In this document: piece after piece, positions 8,167 to 16,241 of the stretch | How the letters are laid out: each line of letters starts with the position of its first letter | Position numbering within the stretch: position 1 is the stretch's first letter | Translations under genes and position numbers: made by a program | Source: FEN-1297 sp046706945 | GTDB taxonomy: Bacteria > Bacteroidota > Ignavibacteria > Ignavibacteriales > Ignavibacteriaceae | Assembly (NCBI GenBank): GCA_046706945.1 | Contig: JBJKOY010000402.1 | Location: 1-23,552, forward strand | Direction of reading: 5' to 3' | DNA: 23,552 bases | Notes under the pieces: generated by a model | The model's database searches: none | Told to the model about the DNA's origin: nothing | Seen by the model: only the letters and a program-made list of their open reading frames with translations

Positions 8167-10302
8167 ATGTTTAATCAAGATTCCAATAGCGCATATTACA
8201 AAATTAAATTAACGGGCATTGACGAAAAGGCGATACAGGTTGTTTCTTTTGAAGGTGAAGAAAAGATATCCGGATTGTTTGAATACCGGGTAGAAATAAT
8301 TTCCCAGGATATAAATCTGGATTCGTCGGGTATATTAAACCATCCGGCTTCCTTTACTTTCGTGAGGGGCGATGAAACTCCGGAAACAATTTTCGGGATT
8401 ATTTCCAACTTCGAATATTACGGAAGGACAAAACTATATGCTCATTACCGGGTGGTATTGGTCCCGCAATTGTGGAGAATGAACTTGATTTTTCAGAATC
8501 AGGTGTACCAGAAGATGAATATAAAAGATTTGATTGAGCAAATATTTAACGACTCGAAAATGAGCTCGAACGATTACCGCACAGAAATCGATAACTGGTA
8601 TCCGAAGATGGATTATATCGTCCAGTACAAAGAATCAAATTTTAGTTTTCTCAACAGGCGGCTTGAGCATCTCGGGATCTTTTACTGCATCGATTTCTCA
8701 AAGGGAACCGATAAGATATTATTTACGGACGATAATAAAATGCTTCCCAAGATAAATCATTCCGAAAACGTGGAATTCAACGAAAACCGTGCTAACTTCG
8801 GCGATACCGAGACAATTATAGATTTAAACTGCCGTGAACAGGTAGTTACAGGCTCCGTAAAACTTAAAGATTATAATTATATGTTTCCCGACAATCAGTT
8901 AATGGGAGATAGTAAGATAACTTCTATGCCCGGACTATACTACGACTTCGGCGATAACTTCGAAAATTCAAATATAGGAACGAATTTAGCTAAAGTCAGG
9001 GACCAGGAATTTATTTGTCAAAGCAGGGTATTTTCGGGAATTTGCGACAGCCGGCTGTTCAGGGCAGGCCGCAGGTTTAAATTGCAGGACCATTTCCGCA
9101 GCGACTGGAATGCGGAATATATTATAACGAGTACATCCGTAACGGGTTCTCAGCCGGGATTGGCGGGATATCTAAATAAACCCGAAAACAATATTCATTT
9201 TGAATGTAAATTTACGGCTATACCGATGGACCACGATTTCCGTCCCCCCAGGAATACTCCCATACCTAAAATCAGCGGGATTATGAGCGCTAAGATTGAT
9301 TCAGGGGCATCCGATGATTACGCATTCATAGACGACGACGGAAGGTACAAAGCAAAAATGCTCTTTGATCTAAGCTCAAAACACGACGGCGAAGCGACTA
9401 TGCCTATCCGCATGGTACAGTCTTATTCCGGGCCGGGATACGGCATTCACTTCCCAAATCATAAAGGAACCGAGCTGTTGTGGGCATGCGTAGACGGCGA
9501 CGTAGACAGACCTATCGGGCTGGGCACCGTTCCAAATCCTTCCCAGGCATCTCCAGTCGTCTCAAAAAATAAGATGCAGAATATTATAAGAACCGCGGCC
9601 GGGAATGAATTCCTGATCGACGACAAGAAAGATGAAACGCAAATCGCATTAACGACAAAAGATCAGAATAAAATTCTTCTCGACGATAAAGACGATAAGA
9701 TCGAAGTGACGACCAAAAATAAGCATATCATGACTTTCGACGATAAGAACGAGAACATAACGCTGAAGTCTAAAGACGGTCACCTTATGGTGATGGACGA
9801 TAAAAACAAAAAGATAGAAGTACAAAGTAAAAACGGGCATATTATAAGTATAGACGATAACGACGATAAAGAAAAGCTGACCCTTGTGGATAAGAGCGGA
9901 GACAATACTATCGTGATCGATATCAGCAATAAAAAAATAACAATAAAAACCGCCAAAGGCGGTATAGATATGGAGGCTCCCGACGGAAAGATCCAGATCA
10001 AAGCAAAAGAACTGGACATCGAAACCAAGGGAGATACAAAGCTGAAGGCGGCAAATATAAATTCGGAAGCAAAGGGTAATTATGAAATAAAAGCTTCCAA
10101 CGTTACCGAAGAAGCAACGGCGAACCTAAAAATGAAAGGCATGAACATTGAAGCTAAAAGCGATGTCAGTACCAAAATCGAAGGCGGGGCAACGTTGGAA
10201 GCAAAGGGCGGCGTGGAGGCCACATTTGAGGGCGGAGCGGTTGCAAATTTTAAAGGAGGCGCCGAGGCTTCCCTTAAAGCAGGTATTGTAATGATTAATT
10301 AG
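8167..10302 (+). CDS. vgrG: T6SS spike protein VgrG
   Basis: VgrG forms the trimeric spike on the Hcp tube and carries the PAAR tip. The 711-residue product has an N-terminal gp27-like part (about 10-340, opening YKIKLTGIDEKAIQVVSFEG) and a gp5-like OB fold (about 380-460) with the diagnostic GIHFPNHKGTELLWACVDGD then RPIGLGTVPN. A needle follows, starting at NEFLIDDKKDE, a variant of the usual VgrG DUF2345-region entry. The needle holds four 19-residue units (502-577) and ends in a Gly-rich segment with GG every eight residues or so (about 672-705). No catalytic C-terminal extension is present, so toxicity must come from partners. Only one intact vgrG is in the window; a relic of a second 3' end lies at 15062-15136. 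The PAAR gene follows after 11 bases. Confidence 0.95.
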   Translation: MFNQDSNSAYYKIKLTGIDEKAIQVVSFEGEEKISGLFEYRVEIISQDINLDSSGILNHPASFTFVRGDETPETIFGIISNFEYYGRTKLYAHYRVVLVPQLWRMNLIFQNQVYQKMNIKDLIEQIFNDSKMSSNDYRTEIDNWYPKMDYIVQYKESNFSFLNRRLEHLGIFYCIDFSKGTDKILFTDDNKMLPKINHSENVEFNENRANFGDTETIIDLNCREQVVTGSVKLKDYNYMFPDNQLMGDSKITSMPGLYYDFGDNFENSNIGTNLAKVRDQEFICQSRVFSGICDSRLFRAGRRFKLQDHFRSDWNAEYIITSTSVTGSQPGLAGYLNKPENNIHFECKFTAIPMDHDFRPPRNTPIPKISGIMSAKIDSGASDDYAFIDDDGRYKAKMLFDLSSKHDGEATMPIRMVQSYSGPGYGIHFPNHKGTELLWACVDGDVDRPIGLGTVPNPSQASPVVSKNKMQNIIRTAAGNEFLIDDKKDETQIALTTKDQNKILLDDKDDKIEVTTKNKHIMTFDDKNENITLKSKDGHLMVMDDKNKKIEVQSKNGHIISIDDNDDKEKLTLVDKSGDNTIVIDISNKKITIKTAKGGIDMEAPDGKIQIKAKELDIETKGDTKLKAANINSEAKGNYEIKASNVTEEATANLKMKGMNIEAKSDVSTKIEGGATLEAKGGVEATFEGGAVANFKGGAEASLKAGIVMIN
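9607..9900 (+). repeat. 57-bp in-frame repeats in the vgrG needle
   Basis: Four units of 19 codons start at 9670, 9727, 9784 and 9841, with a less regular unit before them. Each has the pattern hydrophobic-x-x-hydrophobic, DDK or DDN, then K-x-hydrophobic-x-hydrophobic, and units 1-3 end in K-x-(K/G)-H. The protein pattern suggests coils of the trimeric beta-helix needle. The unit length is unusually regular; DNA similarity is only partial, so the repeat is old or under protein-level constraint. Confidence 0.75.
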
Positions 10303-10775
10303 CAGGAAGACTCGTGGGAAAACCGGCAGCAAGAGTGGGTGATCTTACAGCTCACGGCGGATCAATAACTTTGGGATTGCCGACCGTCCTGATAGGAGGC
10401 ATGCCCGCAGCGCGCATGGGCGATATGCACGTATGCCCTATGCTTACTCCGGGTGTGCCTCCGATTCCCCATGTAGGGGGACCGGTTTCATTGGGAAGTA
10501 CCGGTGTTTTAATCGGCGGCCAGCCTGCGGCGCGCATGGGAGATATGCTTATGTGTGTCGGTCCTCCCGATACGATCGCGATGGGATGCTTTACGGTACT
10601 AATCGGCGAAATGTCTCCCGGAGGCGGAGGAGGCGGCGGAGCCGGATCTCCTGCTGTGGCTGCCGCTCAAGCAGGCGCGGCAATAGCTTCTTCGGGAAAT
10701 AAAGAGTCTACGACAAAGGAAGAACACTGGGTTGAATTTGAATTTGCGGATAAGGCCGGAAATACGGTCAGCGGC
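10228..10775 (+). repeat. duplicated vgrG-tail/PAAR block, copy 1
   Basis: This block matches 15062-15609 at a constant offset of 4834 bases with no gaps. It covers the last 75 bp of vgrG, the 11-base spacer, and the PAAR domain with linker. Bases 10536-10621 differ from the second copy at only one position by hand comparison, including a run of 59 identical bases (10563-10621). Similarity continues more weakly through the rest of the PAAR gene. Confidence 0.88.
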
Positions 10776-11402
10776 ATTCCTTATAAATTCACGGATACGG
10801 AAAACAATGATTCGGATTCAAATATAAAATTGGACGGGAAGGTTAGACGGGACAGTTTAAAAGACGGGGACTGCAAAGTACAGTTGTTCGGTGTAAGTAA
10901 TGCCAAATGGTCTAAAGATAAGGCAAAGATCGGCGATAAGGTAAAACTTACGGCGAAAGCATCCGGCTTTAAGAACAATACTCCCGCAACTATTGAAATA
11001 AATAAACGTGATTTTAATTCCCCGGATTCGGTTATCCTAACAATTGAAAGCAAGGTTAAAAACGGCAAGGTTGAAGAAGAATGGGAATACGTACTTGCGG
11101 ATCCGGCGGATAAATCCGACTTCGAAGGGAACAATAATAAAAAGTATTCTTCACCAAGGTTTTATTTTAATGTTATTATCAATTCCTTAAAAACACGCTC
11201 GGGATTATTGGAATTTAAAGATACGATTGAAGTTGAGCTTAGAGATCAGGACGACAACCAGGTTAAAAACACAGACTACATAATGTTTTTGTCCGACGGT
11301 TCAATCCGCAAAGGAAAACTCGACGACAACGGAAAGGCTAAGGAAAAGGATGTTCCTTTATACGACGTTGAAATTATTTTCCCGGATTTAAATGAAGAAT
11401 GA
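10314..11402 (+). CDS. PAAR tip protein with C-terminal extension (copy 1)
   Basis: PAAR proteins sharpen the VgrG spike and attach effectors to it. Residues 1-100 form a PAAR domain with three GD-containing repeats: PAARVGD, PAARMGDMHVC and PAARMGDMLMC. Likely metal-binding residues are His14, His39, Cys41 and His53. A Gly/Ala linker (about 102-128) follows. The C-terminal 230 residues show a beta module (about 135-200, DKAGNTVSG), an Ig-like segment opening NAKWSKDKAKIGDKVKLTA, and a final module with DDNGKAKEKDVP and ending IIFPDL. The start is GTG at 10314, with AGGAAG five bases upstream; the paralogue at 15148 starts with ATG at the equivalent position, which supports this choice. The extension has no recognisable catalytic motif and is more likely an adaptor for cargo. 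It overlaps the next gene by 11 bases. Confidence 0.9.
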   Translation: MGKPAARVGDLTAHGGSITLGLPTVLIGGMPAARMGDMHVCPMLTPGVPPIPHVGGPVSLGSTGVLIGGQPAARMGDMLMCVGPPDTIAMGCFTVLIGEMSPGGGGGGGAGSPAVAAAQAGAAIASSGNKESTTKEEHWVEFEFADKAGNTVSGIPYKFTDTENNDSDSNIKLDGKVRRDSLKDGDCKVQLFGVSNAKWSKDKAKIGDKVKLTAKASGFKNNTPATIEINKRDFNSPDSVILTIESKVKNGKVEEEWEYVLADPADKSDFEGNNNKKYSSPRFYFNVIINSLKTRSGLLEFKDTIEVELRDQDDNQVKNTDYIMFLSDGSIRKGKLDDNGKAKEKDVPLYDVEIIFPDLNEE

Positions 11403-12852
11403 AAAGACTATTAATGTGGTCTTTAACGATATAAAGAAAAAGATATCGTTATCCGCAATTAATAAGAATATAATAAGGCTCAGACCTTACGGAGTTTTCG
11501 ATCAGACGCTTACCGTGCCCGCAACGGTCTTTGCGTTTGATTCATCTTTCCCCGGCAACGGTATTTTACTGCATCTCTATATTATAAATGAGCTGGCAGA
11601 GAAACATCCCGACAAGATGTTTATGGTTTTCGGTCATACCGATAAACAAGGCAGCGAAGTATTTAACAAACATCTTTCCGACAAAAGGGCGGAAGCGGTT
11701 GTGTCGCTGCTGACAAAGGATTACACGACCTTCGATAAAATTGCCTTGGAAGAAAATTGGGACTTGAAAATTTATCAGGCGCTGCTCCGCGGCATAGGCT
11801 GCAATCCCGGCGCAATCGACGGCAAGGGAGGCGAAATGACCTCCGCCGCGATCAGAGGCTTTCAGACGGAATACAACGAAGGATTTTATTCCGGGAATCC
11901 CCCGCTCGAAATATTACCGGTTTACGGCGAGCTTACCGATGAAACCATGACTGCCGTTAGGCATTCTTACTTAGACCTGTATTCACCCGGGATCTCAAAA
12001 GGAAAATTTACTTCCGTTCCGTTCGGAGGCTGCAGCGAGTTCAACCCGGTTTCCGATAAAGCGGATTTAAATAGGAGGGCCGTAATTGCCGTCGTTTCCC
12101 CGGATAATTCGGTAATAGATAATATTCCCTGCCGCAAAGGCGATATTAATGCATGCCTGCTTGATAATAAAGGAAAAATGCGGTGCAGCTTTTACAGGCG
12201 TTATATTAAAGAGGAGGATGAAGATCCGAAAATACCCAGGTTTTTCGACTTTCAATGGCTGAAGGAAAAAAGCGGGGCCGCGCACCTCAGCGCATTGACT
12301 TTCTTACCGGACGATACATCGGCAAAATTTAGTATTTACAAGAGCGACAAACCCTTAACCATTCCTCCGCCGCATTCGGAGGAAGGAGGTTCGCGTCCTT
12401 CATATAAGGATAAATTGGGAACCGTAGAAGGAAAAATATCCGGGGGAGTCTGCTTTGCAAGGTGGATGCCTCCGAAAGATTATGACCCGTTTGATTATGA
12501 ATGCTGGATGGTTAATCTCGACTTTGAAGTGGAGATAAATTCCGATGCCGATGAAGAAGAACTCGACGACGGAGACCCGGCTTCGACAACTTCTCTTTAT
12601 AATAAACATCTGGTCGAACCTCCCGTATTCAGCATCGACGCCGGCGGACATTGGGCATATTCACAGCCGCCGGGAAAACCTCTCAGCCGTTTTCGTTTTA
12701 TTAACGATCCTTCCGTTAAAGGATCCGCTTTACAGGGGGACGGCAGTATTATAAACTTTAAGGCAAGTTCATATAAGCCGGACACCGGCGATAAATCCGT
12801 TATCCTTTCCGTTATAGTTATGGGAAAAGACCCGGATACCGAAGATACATGA
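11392..12852 (+). CDS. OmpA-like/peptidoglycan-binding protein without signal peptide
   Basis: The 486-residue product has an OmpA-like fold split by an inserted domain. The first part contains VFAFDSSFPGNG and FGHTDKQG (GHTD at 81-84), followed by NKHLSDKRAEAV, the usual peptidoglycan-contacting region. A PG_binding_1-like domain then runs from about 127 to 163 (LLRGIGCNPGAIDG then FQTEY). The OmpA fold resumes at GCSEFNP and closes with LNRRAVIAVV (227-235). Residues 240-486 are unrecognised. There is no signal peptide or membrane segment, so it is not an ordinary outer-membrane anchor. With its position right after a PAAR gene, this suggests a T6SS-exported carrier that holds cargo at the target cell wall (inference). 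The same split arrangement occurs in the large protein at 16242. Confidence 0.82.
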   Translation: MKNEKTINVVFNDIKKKISLSAINKNIIRLRPYGVFDQTLTVPATVFAFDSSFPGNGILLHLYIINELAEKHPDKMFMVFGHTDKQGSEVFNKHLSDKRAEAVVSLLTKDYTTFDKIALEENWDLKIYQALLRGIGCNPGAIDGKGGEMTSAAIRGFQTEYNEGFYSGNPPLEILPVYGELTDETMTAVRHSYLDLYSPGISKGKFTSVPFGGCSEFNPVSDKADLNRRAVIAVVSPDNSVIDNIPCRKGDINACLLDNKGKMRCSFYRRYIKEEDEDPKIPRFFDFQWLKEKSGAAHLSALTFLPDDTSAKFSIYKSDKPLTIPPPHSEEGGSRPSYKDKLGTVEGKISGGVCFARWMPPKDYDPFDYECWMVNLDFEVEINSDADEEELDDGDPASTTSLYNKHLVEPPVFSIDAGGHWAYSQPPGKPLSRFRFINDPSVKGSALQGDGSIINFKASSYKPDTGDKSVILSVIVMGKDPDTEDT

Positions 12853-12884
12853 GAACATAATAGATTTATAAGATAACTTGAAAA

Positions 12885-14981
12885 TTGGCTGATATAATTA
12901 CCGATTACCCGGGTGCAAAAATCCGGAAGATCAGAAATCGAGGTTATATAGTTCTTAATCTGCAGGAGATGGCCCAGGGAAGCGCAAGCATAGGGTGGCT
13001 GGCTCATTTTCTGCATCTTCAGCCGGAAACCGTTCTTAATGCGCTTCTGGGCTACAGGTCAAATGCGCATGTGATCAAAAGGCTTTACGATGATTACGGT
13101 CCGAACGATAGATGGACGAATTATAGTACCGCCCGCAGACTTTTGAGACAGAGCGCGTTTACATACACCGCATCGGACGAATCCGGTACAATACAGGCAA
13201 CCGATACGCCGTATCTCAACTGGAATGTGCAGCCTGATCCCGGCAAGCCCGTTCTTTTTCCGCTGACCGAGGGTTTTAAAAAATTCTTAAAAGAAACCAC
13301 GGAAAAACGGGAAAGGATGGCTCGATATAAAGCGGCAAGCCCTGTCTTTACGGCCCTTGAAAACAATGATCTGCCTTCAATCCGTATTAAAACCGAGGAT
13401 CTTAAACTTTTCATAAAATGGCTGAAGGACTGGACGAAGGACGACGTAAGCGACGTGGTTATATTGGAATCTCTAGACGGCCTGCTGGGAGCAATGCTGA
13501 GTCATCCACTAAAGGCCGTGGATCCGGACGATAAAAATAAAGCCAAAACTTTGCGGGCCAAGCTCAAAGTTCTTAAAGACGAGGCTTATTCGGATATTTT
13601 ATTAAAACCGCCCAACGCTCCCGATGTTGAAAAAGAAGCAAACGATCTTTTAAAAGATTTGGAAGATACGGGATTTGAAAGCAGGATTAATACGCTGGTA
13701 TCTTACAAGGATGTGGCAGGGGCGAAGTTATGGCAGGAGACGTGTGAAGCCTTGAAAAATGCCTATATAACTTTGCTTATGTCCCCTAAAGCCGAATACG
13801 TGCTTGAAAACCATGTCCTCCCGATGATTAATACCGTTGCCAGCAGAACCTTCGATACGAGCGGAATGCCGAATTTAAAACATGCTGAATTCGCGAATGC
13901 CGTTAAAAATGCCCCTTCCGCAAGCAACTCGTTTAGTGTTTTGAATATCATGGGAAAGGTGCTTGCCGCTTCGAGGATATCCGTGAGAAGTTTGTCGGCC
14001 GTGCAGTCCCTTGTTACGTCAGTTGTAGAGGTTGCAGCCCCGGCTATCATGAGCAGAGTTTTAAAATTCGGTAATGCAAGCGGCGTAGGCCAGGAAAGCG
14101 GCGGTCTCCTGTTCCGGTTCGTAGTTAATTCGGCGGGCCTTGATCAACAAGCACAGAACTTATTGCTTAATTCGGTAGATAACGGAAAACTCAACGACTT
14201 AAAAAGCGTCAATTGGTCCAGGAGCTTTTCAAACAGCCCGGCCTGGGGTTCAGCCCTTGCAATAGTAGGAATAATTTCTTTTATAATCGAGATTCAGAGC
14301 GACGATAAAGATACGATGAAACATTGGGCTAATTTAATCTCAAGCTGCTCTACTACCGCACTCGGAGTTGCTATTGCCTTCTCCAGGTATTCTACTTTGA
14401 TTGAAGAAGGCGTGGTAGAAGGAATCGGCGGAAAAGCATTAGGAATTATAGGCGGCGTAGCCGGAGTTGTTGTCGGAACCGAAACGGCTTTGGAAGAATA
14501 CCATACGGGTGACTACACAGGCGCTTGGCTGGCCGGTTTAGGAGCCTTGGGAGGAGCCATGACTGTTGCGGGCTTTCTGGTTGCTGCAGGCGTCGGTTCT
14601 TCATCAACAGGAATCGGGGCACCTATAGGTGCAGGTCTCATTATTGTGGGTACAGTTATAGCTGTCGGAACCGGGGTTATAGCTTTAATTAGAAATATAT
14701 TTACTCCCGGCACTCAGAAAGTATTTGAAGCGTACCTGGTATATTTCAGCAGATCAGGCGGAGCTTACAGCAGGATCTCAACGGTTAGACCCAAACTTAC
14801 CGCGGATTTCCACGATGTGCAGGTTAATATGCATTCGGTAAACTTTTGGGAAGTGAATCGTACTTTGATTCCCGAACTTCATGATATCGGATTTTCGGTT
14901 GATTGTATAGCCGCAATAGTAGATGAGAAAGATGCTGCAGTTAGACAAGCTCTAGCAAATGCCAAGCGTAAAATTACATAA
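12885..14981 (+). CDS. candidate membrane-active T6SS effector
   Basis: I do not recognise a named family. The 698-residue product has a soluble N-terminal two-thirds with many helices. Its C-terminal third holds several Gly/Ala-rich hydrophobic segments: about 454-472, 487-500, 513-533, 547-572 and 579-606. Several are rich in GG and small residues, including GIIGGVAGVVVG and AGLGALGGAMTVAGF. A polar tail of about 90 residues follows. This layout resembles pore-forming or ion-selective T6SS effectors, but that is an inference from hydrophobicity. The frame opens at TTG 12885, six bases after an in-frame stop and without a clear ribosome-binding site. ATG at 12969 (residue 29) is an alternative. 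It sits between the OmpA-like carrier and a relic vgrG tail. No separate immunity gene is visible next to it. Confidence 0.75.
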   Translation: MADIITDYPGAKIRKIRNRGYIVLNLQEMAQGSASIGWLAHFLHLQPETVLNALLGYRSNAHVIKRLYDDYGPNDRWTNYSTARRLLRQSAFTYTASDESGTIQATDTPYLNWNVQPDPGKPVLFPLTEGFKKFLKETTEKRERMARYKAASPVFTALENNDLPSIRIKTEDLKLFIKWLKDWTKDDVSDVVILESLDGLLGAMLSHPLKAVDPDDKNKAKTLRAKLKVLKDEAYSDILLKPPNAPDVEKEANDLLKDLEDTGFESRINTLVSYKDVAGAKLWQETCEALKNAYITLLMSPKAEYVLENHVLPMINTVASRTFDTSGMPNLKHAEFANAVKNAPSASNSFSVLNIMGKVLAASRISVRSLSAVQSLVTSVVEVAAPAIMSRVLKFGNASGVGQESGGLLFRFVVNSAGLDQQAQNLLLNSVDNGKLNDLKSVNWSRSFSNSPAWGSALAIVGIISFIIEIQSDDKDTMKHWANLISSCSTTALGVAIAFSRYSTLIEEGVVEGIGGKALGIIGGVAGVVVGTETALEEYHTGDYTGAWLAGLGALGGAMTVAGFLVAAGVGSSSTGIGAPIGAGLIIVGTVIAVGTGVIALIRNIFTPGTQKVFEAYLVYFSRSGGAYSRISTVRPKLTADFHDVQVNMHSVNFWEVNRTLIPELHDIGFSVDCIAAIVDEKDAAVRQALANAKRKIT

Positions 14982-15061
14982 AAATAGAAAAGACCGGACA
15001 ACAAGACAGCCCCGGCAAGGAAAGCAGGGTAAAACTAGAATCCTCAATACTCAGGGTTGTT

Positions 15062-15136
15062 GAGGGCGGAGCGATCGCCGATTTTAAGGGAAGCGCGGAG
15101 ATATCCCTTAAAGCAGATATTGTGATGATTAATTAA
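15062..15136 (+). pseudogene. relic of a second vgrG 3' end
   Basis: Translated in the frame ending at TAA 15134, these bases give EGGAIADFKGSAEISLKAD then IVMIN. This matches the C-terminus of the intact VgrG at 10228-10302 in 19 of 24 residues and about 62 of 75 bases by hand count. The frame is closed upstream at 14969 and has no usable start codon, and the bases between 14982 and 15061 no longer resemble vgrG clearly. The spacer to the next PAAR gene is 11 bases, the same as behind the intact vgrG. It is therefore a truncated remnant carried with the duplicated PAAR gene. Confidence 0.85.
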
Positions 15137-15609
15137 AAGGAAAATCTATGGGTAAACCTGCGGCAAGAATGGGTGATCTTACGGCTCACGGCGGGTCAAT
15201 AACTTTGGGATTGCCGACCGTTCTCATAGGCGGTCAGCCCGCGGCACGCATGGGTGATATGCACGTATGCCCGATGCTGACACCTGGCGTCCCGCCTATT
15301 CCGCATGTAGGCGGCCCCGTTGTATTAGGCAGTTTCGGCGTTCTCATAGGAGGTCAACCCGCGGCTCGTATGGGAGATATGCTTATGTGTGTCGGACCTC
15401 CCGATACGATCGCGATGGGATGCTTTACGGTACTAATCGGCGAAATGTCTCCCGGCGGCGGAGGCGGCGGAGGTGCGGGTGCCCCGGCAGTAGCGGCCGC
15501 ACAAGCAGGTGCTGCAATAGCATCTTCGGGCAGCAAGGAAGCATCTACTAAAGAAGAGCATTGGCTGGAATTTAATTTTTTGGATAAAGCCGGAAATACG
15601 GTAAGCGGC
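15062..15609 (+). repeat. duplicated vgrG-tail/PAAR block, copy 2
   Basis: Second copy of the block at 10228-10775, collinear with it without insertions or deletions. Its left edge falls inside the former vgrG needle, so the duplication or later deletion broke within vgrG. The right edge fades into the more diverged PAAR C-terminal extension rather than ending sharply. Confidence 0.88.
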
Positions 15610-16227
15610 GTAGATTATAAATTAACCGATACCGAAGAACAGGTTTCCGAAAATAACCTTAGGATCGACGGCAAGGTACGAAGAGATAATATAAAGGACG
15701 GCGAAGCGGAAATTGCTCTCAGAAGCGTCATCGGCGCAAAATGGTCTAAGGATAAAGCCAGCGTGGGCGACAAGATCAAACTAACTGCAAAGGTAACCGG
15801 TTTCGATGAAGGCACCGCCGGTACTATCCAGATATTTAAAAAGGATTTTAAAGGCGCGGATACCGTTGTGTACGAAACCCAGGTAAAATGCCAATCCGAA
15901 AAAGCAGAAACGGAATGGACCTATGAATACCCGGTCGATACCGACACCCAGCTGGTAACCGATACAATACCTGACCATTACTCTTATCCCGTATATTATT
16001 TTATAGTTACCTTCGGAAGGAGTAGATCCCGTTCAGGATTGCTGGAGTACAAAGACTCGATTGAAATAGAATTAAAGGATGAAGAAGGAAATACCGTTCC
16101 CGATGAAGAGTACTTGATATTTTTATCTACCGGTGAAGTCAGGAGGGGAAAAGTGGATAAAAACGGAAAAGCAAAAGAAGATAAGGTCCCTCCAGGGTTT
16201 TTTGAAGTAAAGTTTCCCAACCGTTAA
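15148..16227 (+). CDS. PAAR tip protein with C-terminal extension (copy 2)
   Basis: This is a paralogue of the PAAR gene at 10314. The first 100 residues differ at only four positions (8, 30, 59, 63), and the candidate metal ligands are kept. The Gly-rich linker is the same length. The C-terminal part is alignable throughout but much more diverged; it keeps GAKWSKDKASVGDKIKLTA, SRSGLLEYKDSIEIEL and a last module ending VKFPNR. Divergence concentrated in the extension fits adaptation to different cargo, here the 1859-residue protease starting 14 bases downstream. An AAGGA ribosome-binding site lies eight bases before the ATG. The protein probably competes with copy 1 for the tip of the same VgrG, since no second intact vgrG is seen. 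Confidence 0.9.
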   Translation: MGKPAARMGDLTAHGGSITLGLPTVLIGGQPAARMGDMHVCPMLTPGVPPIPHVGGPVVLGSFGVLIGGQPAARMGDMLMCVGPPDTIAMGCFTVLIGEMSPGGGGGGGAGAPAVAAAQAGAAIASSGSKEASTKEEHWLEFNFLDKAGNTVSGVDYKLTDTEEQVSENNLRIDGKVRRDNIKDGEAEIALRSVIGAKWSKDKASVGDKIKLTAKVTGFDEGTAGTIQIFKKDFKGADTVVYETQVKCQSEKAETEWTYEYPVDTDTQLVTDTIPDHYSYPVYYFIVTFGRSRSRSGLLEYKDSIEIELKDEEGNTVPDEEYLIFLSTGEVRRGKVDKNGKAKEDKVPPGFFEVKFPNR

Positions 16228-16241
16228 TTAGAAATTCATAT

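Noticed and set aside
9670..9900. Possible CRISPR-like or tandem DNA repeat
   Set aside because: The 57-bp units are in frame within vgrG, share protein pattern more than DNA sequence, and have no spacers.
30..10302. Phage tail or extracellular contractile injection system instead of T6SS
   Set aside because: TssF, TssG and ClpV with Hcp and VgrG are T6SS-specific together; no tail-fibre, terminase or capsid genes are seen.
10433..10702. Arg/Ser-rich frame inside the PAAR gene, with a counterpart at 15267-15551
   Set aside because: Out-of-frame reading of the Gly-rich PAAR linker; present in both copies only because the DNA is duplicated.
11392..12852. TagL/TssL-type envelope anchor of the T6SS
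   Set aside because: It has an OmpA-like domain but no transmembrane segment or signal peptide, so it cannot be a membrane-complex anchor of that kind.
12969..12971. ATG at residue 29 as the start of the 698-residue protein
   Set aside because: Not excluded, but the upstream residues look like ordinary coding sequence and the TTG start gives a gap of only 32 bases to the previous gene; kept as an alternative only.
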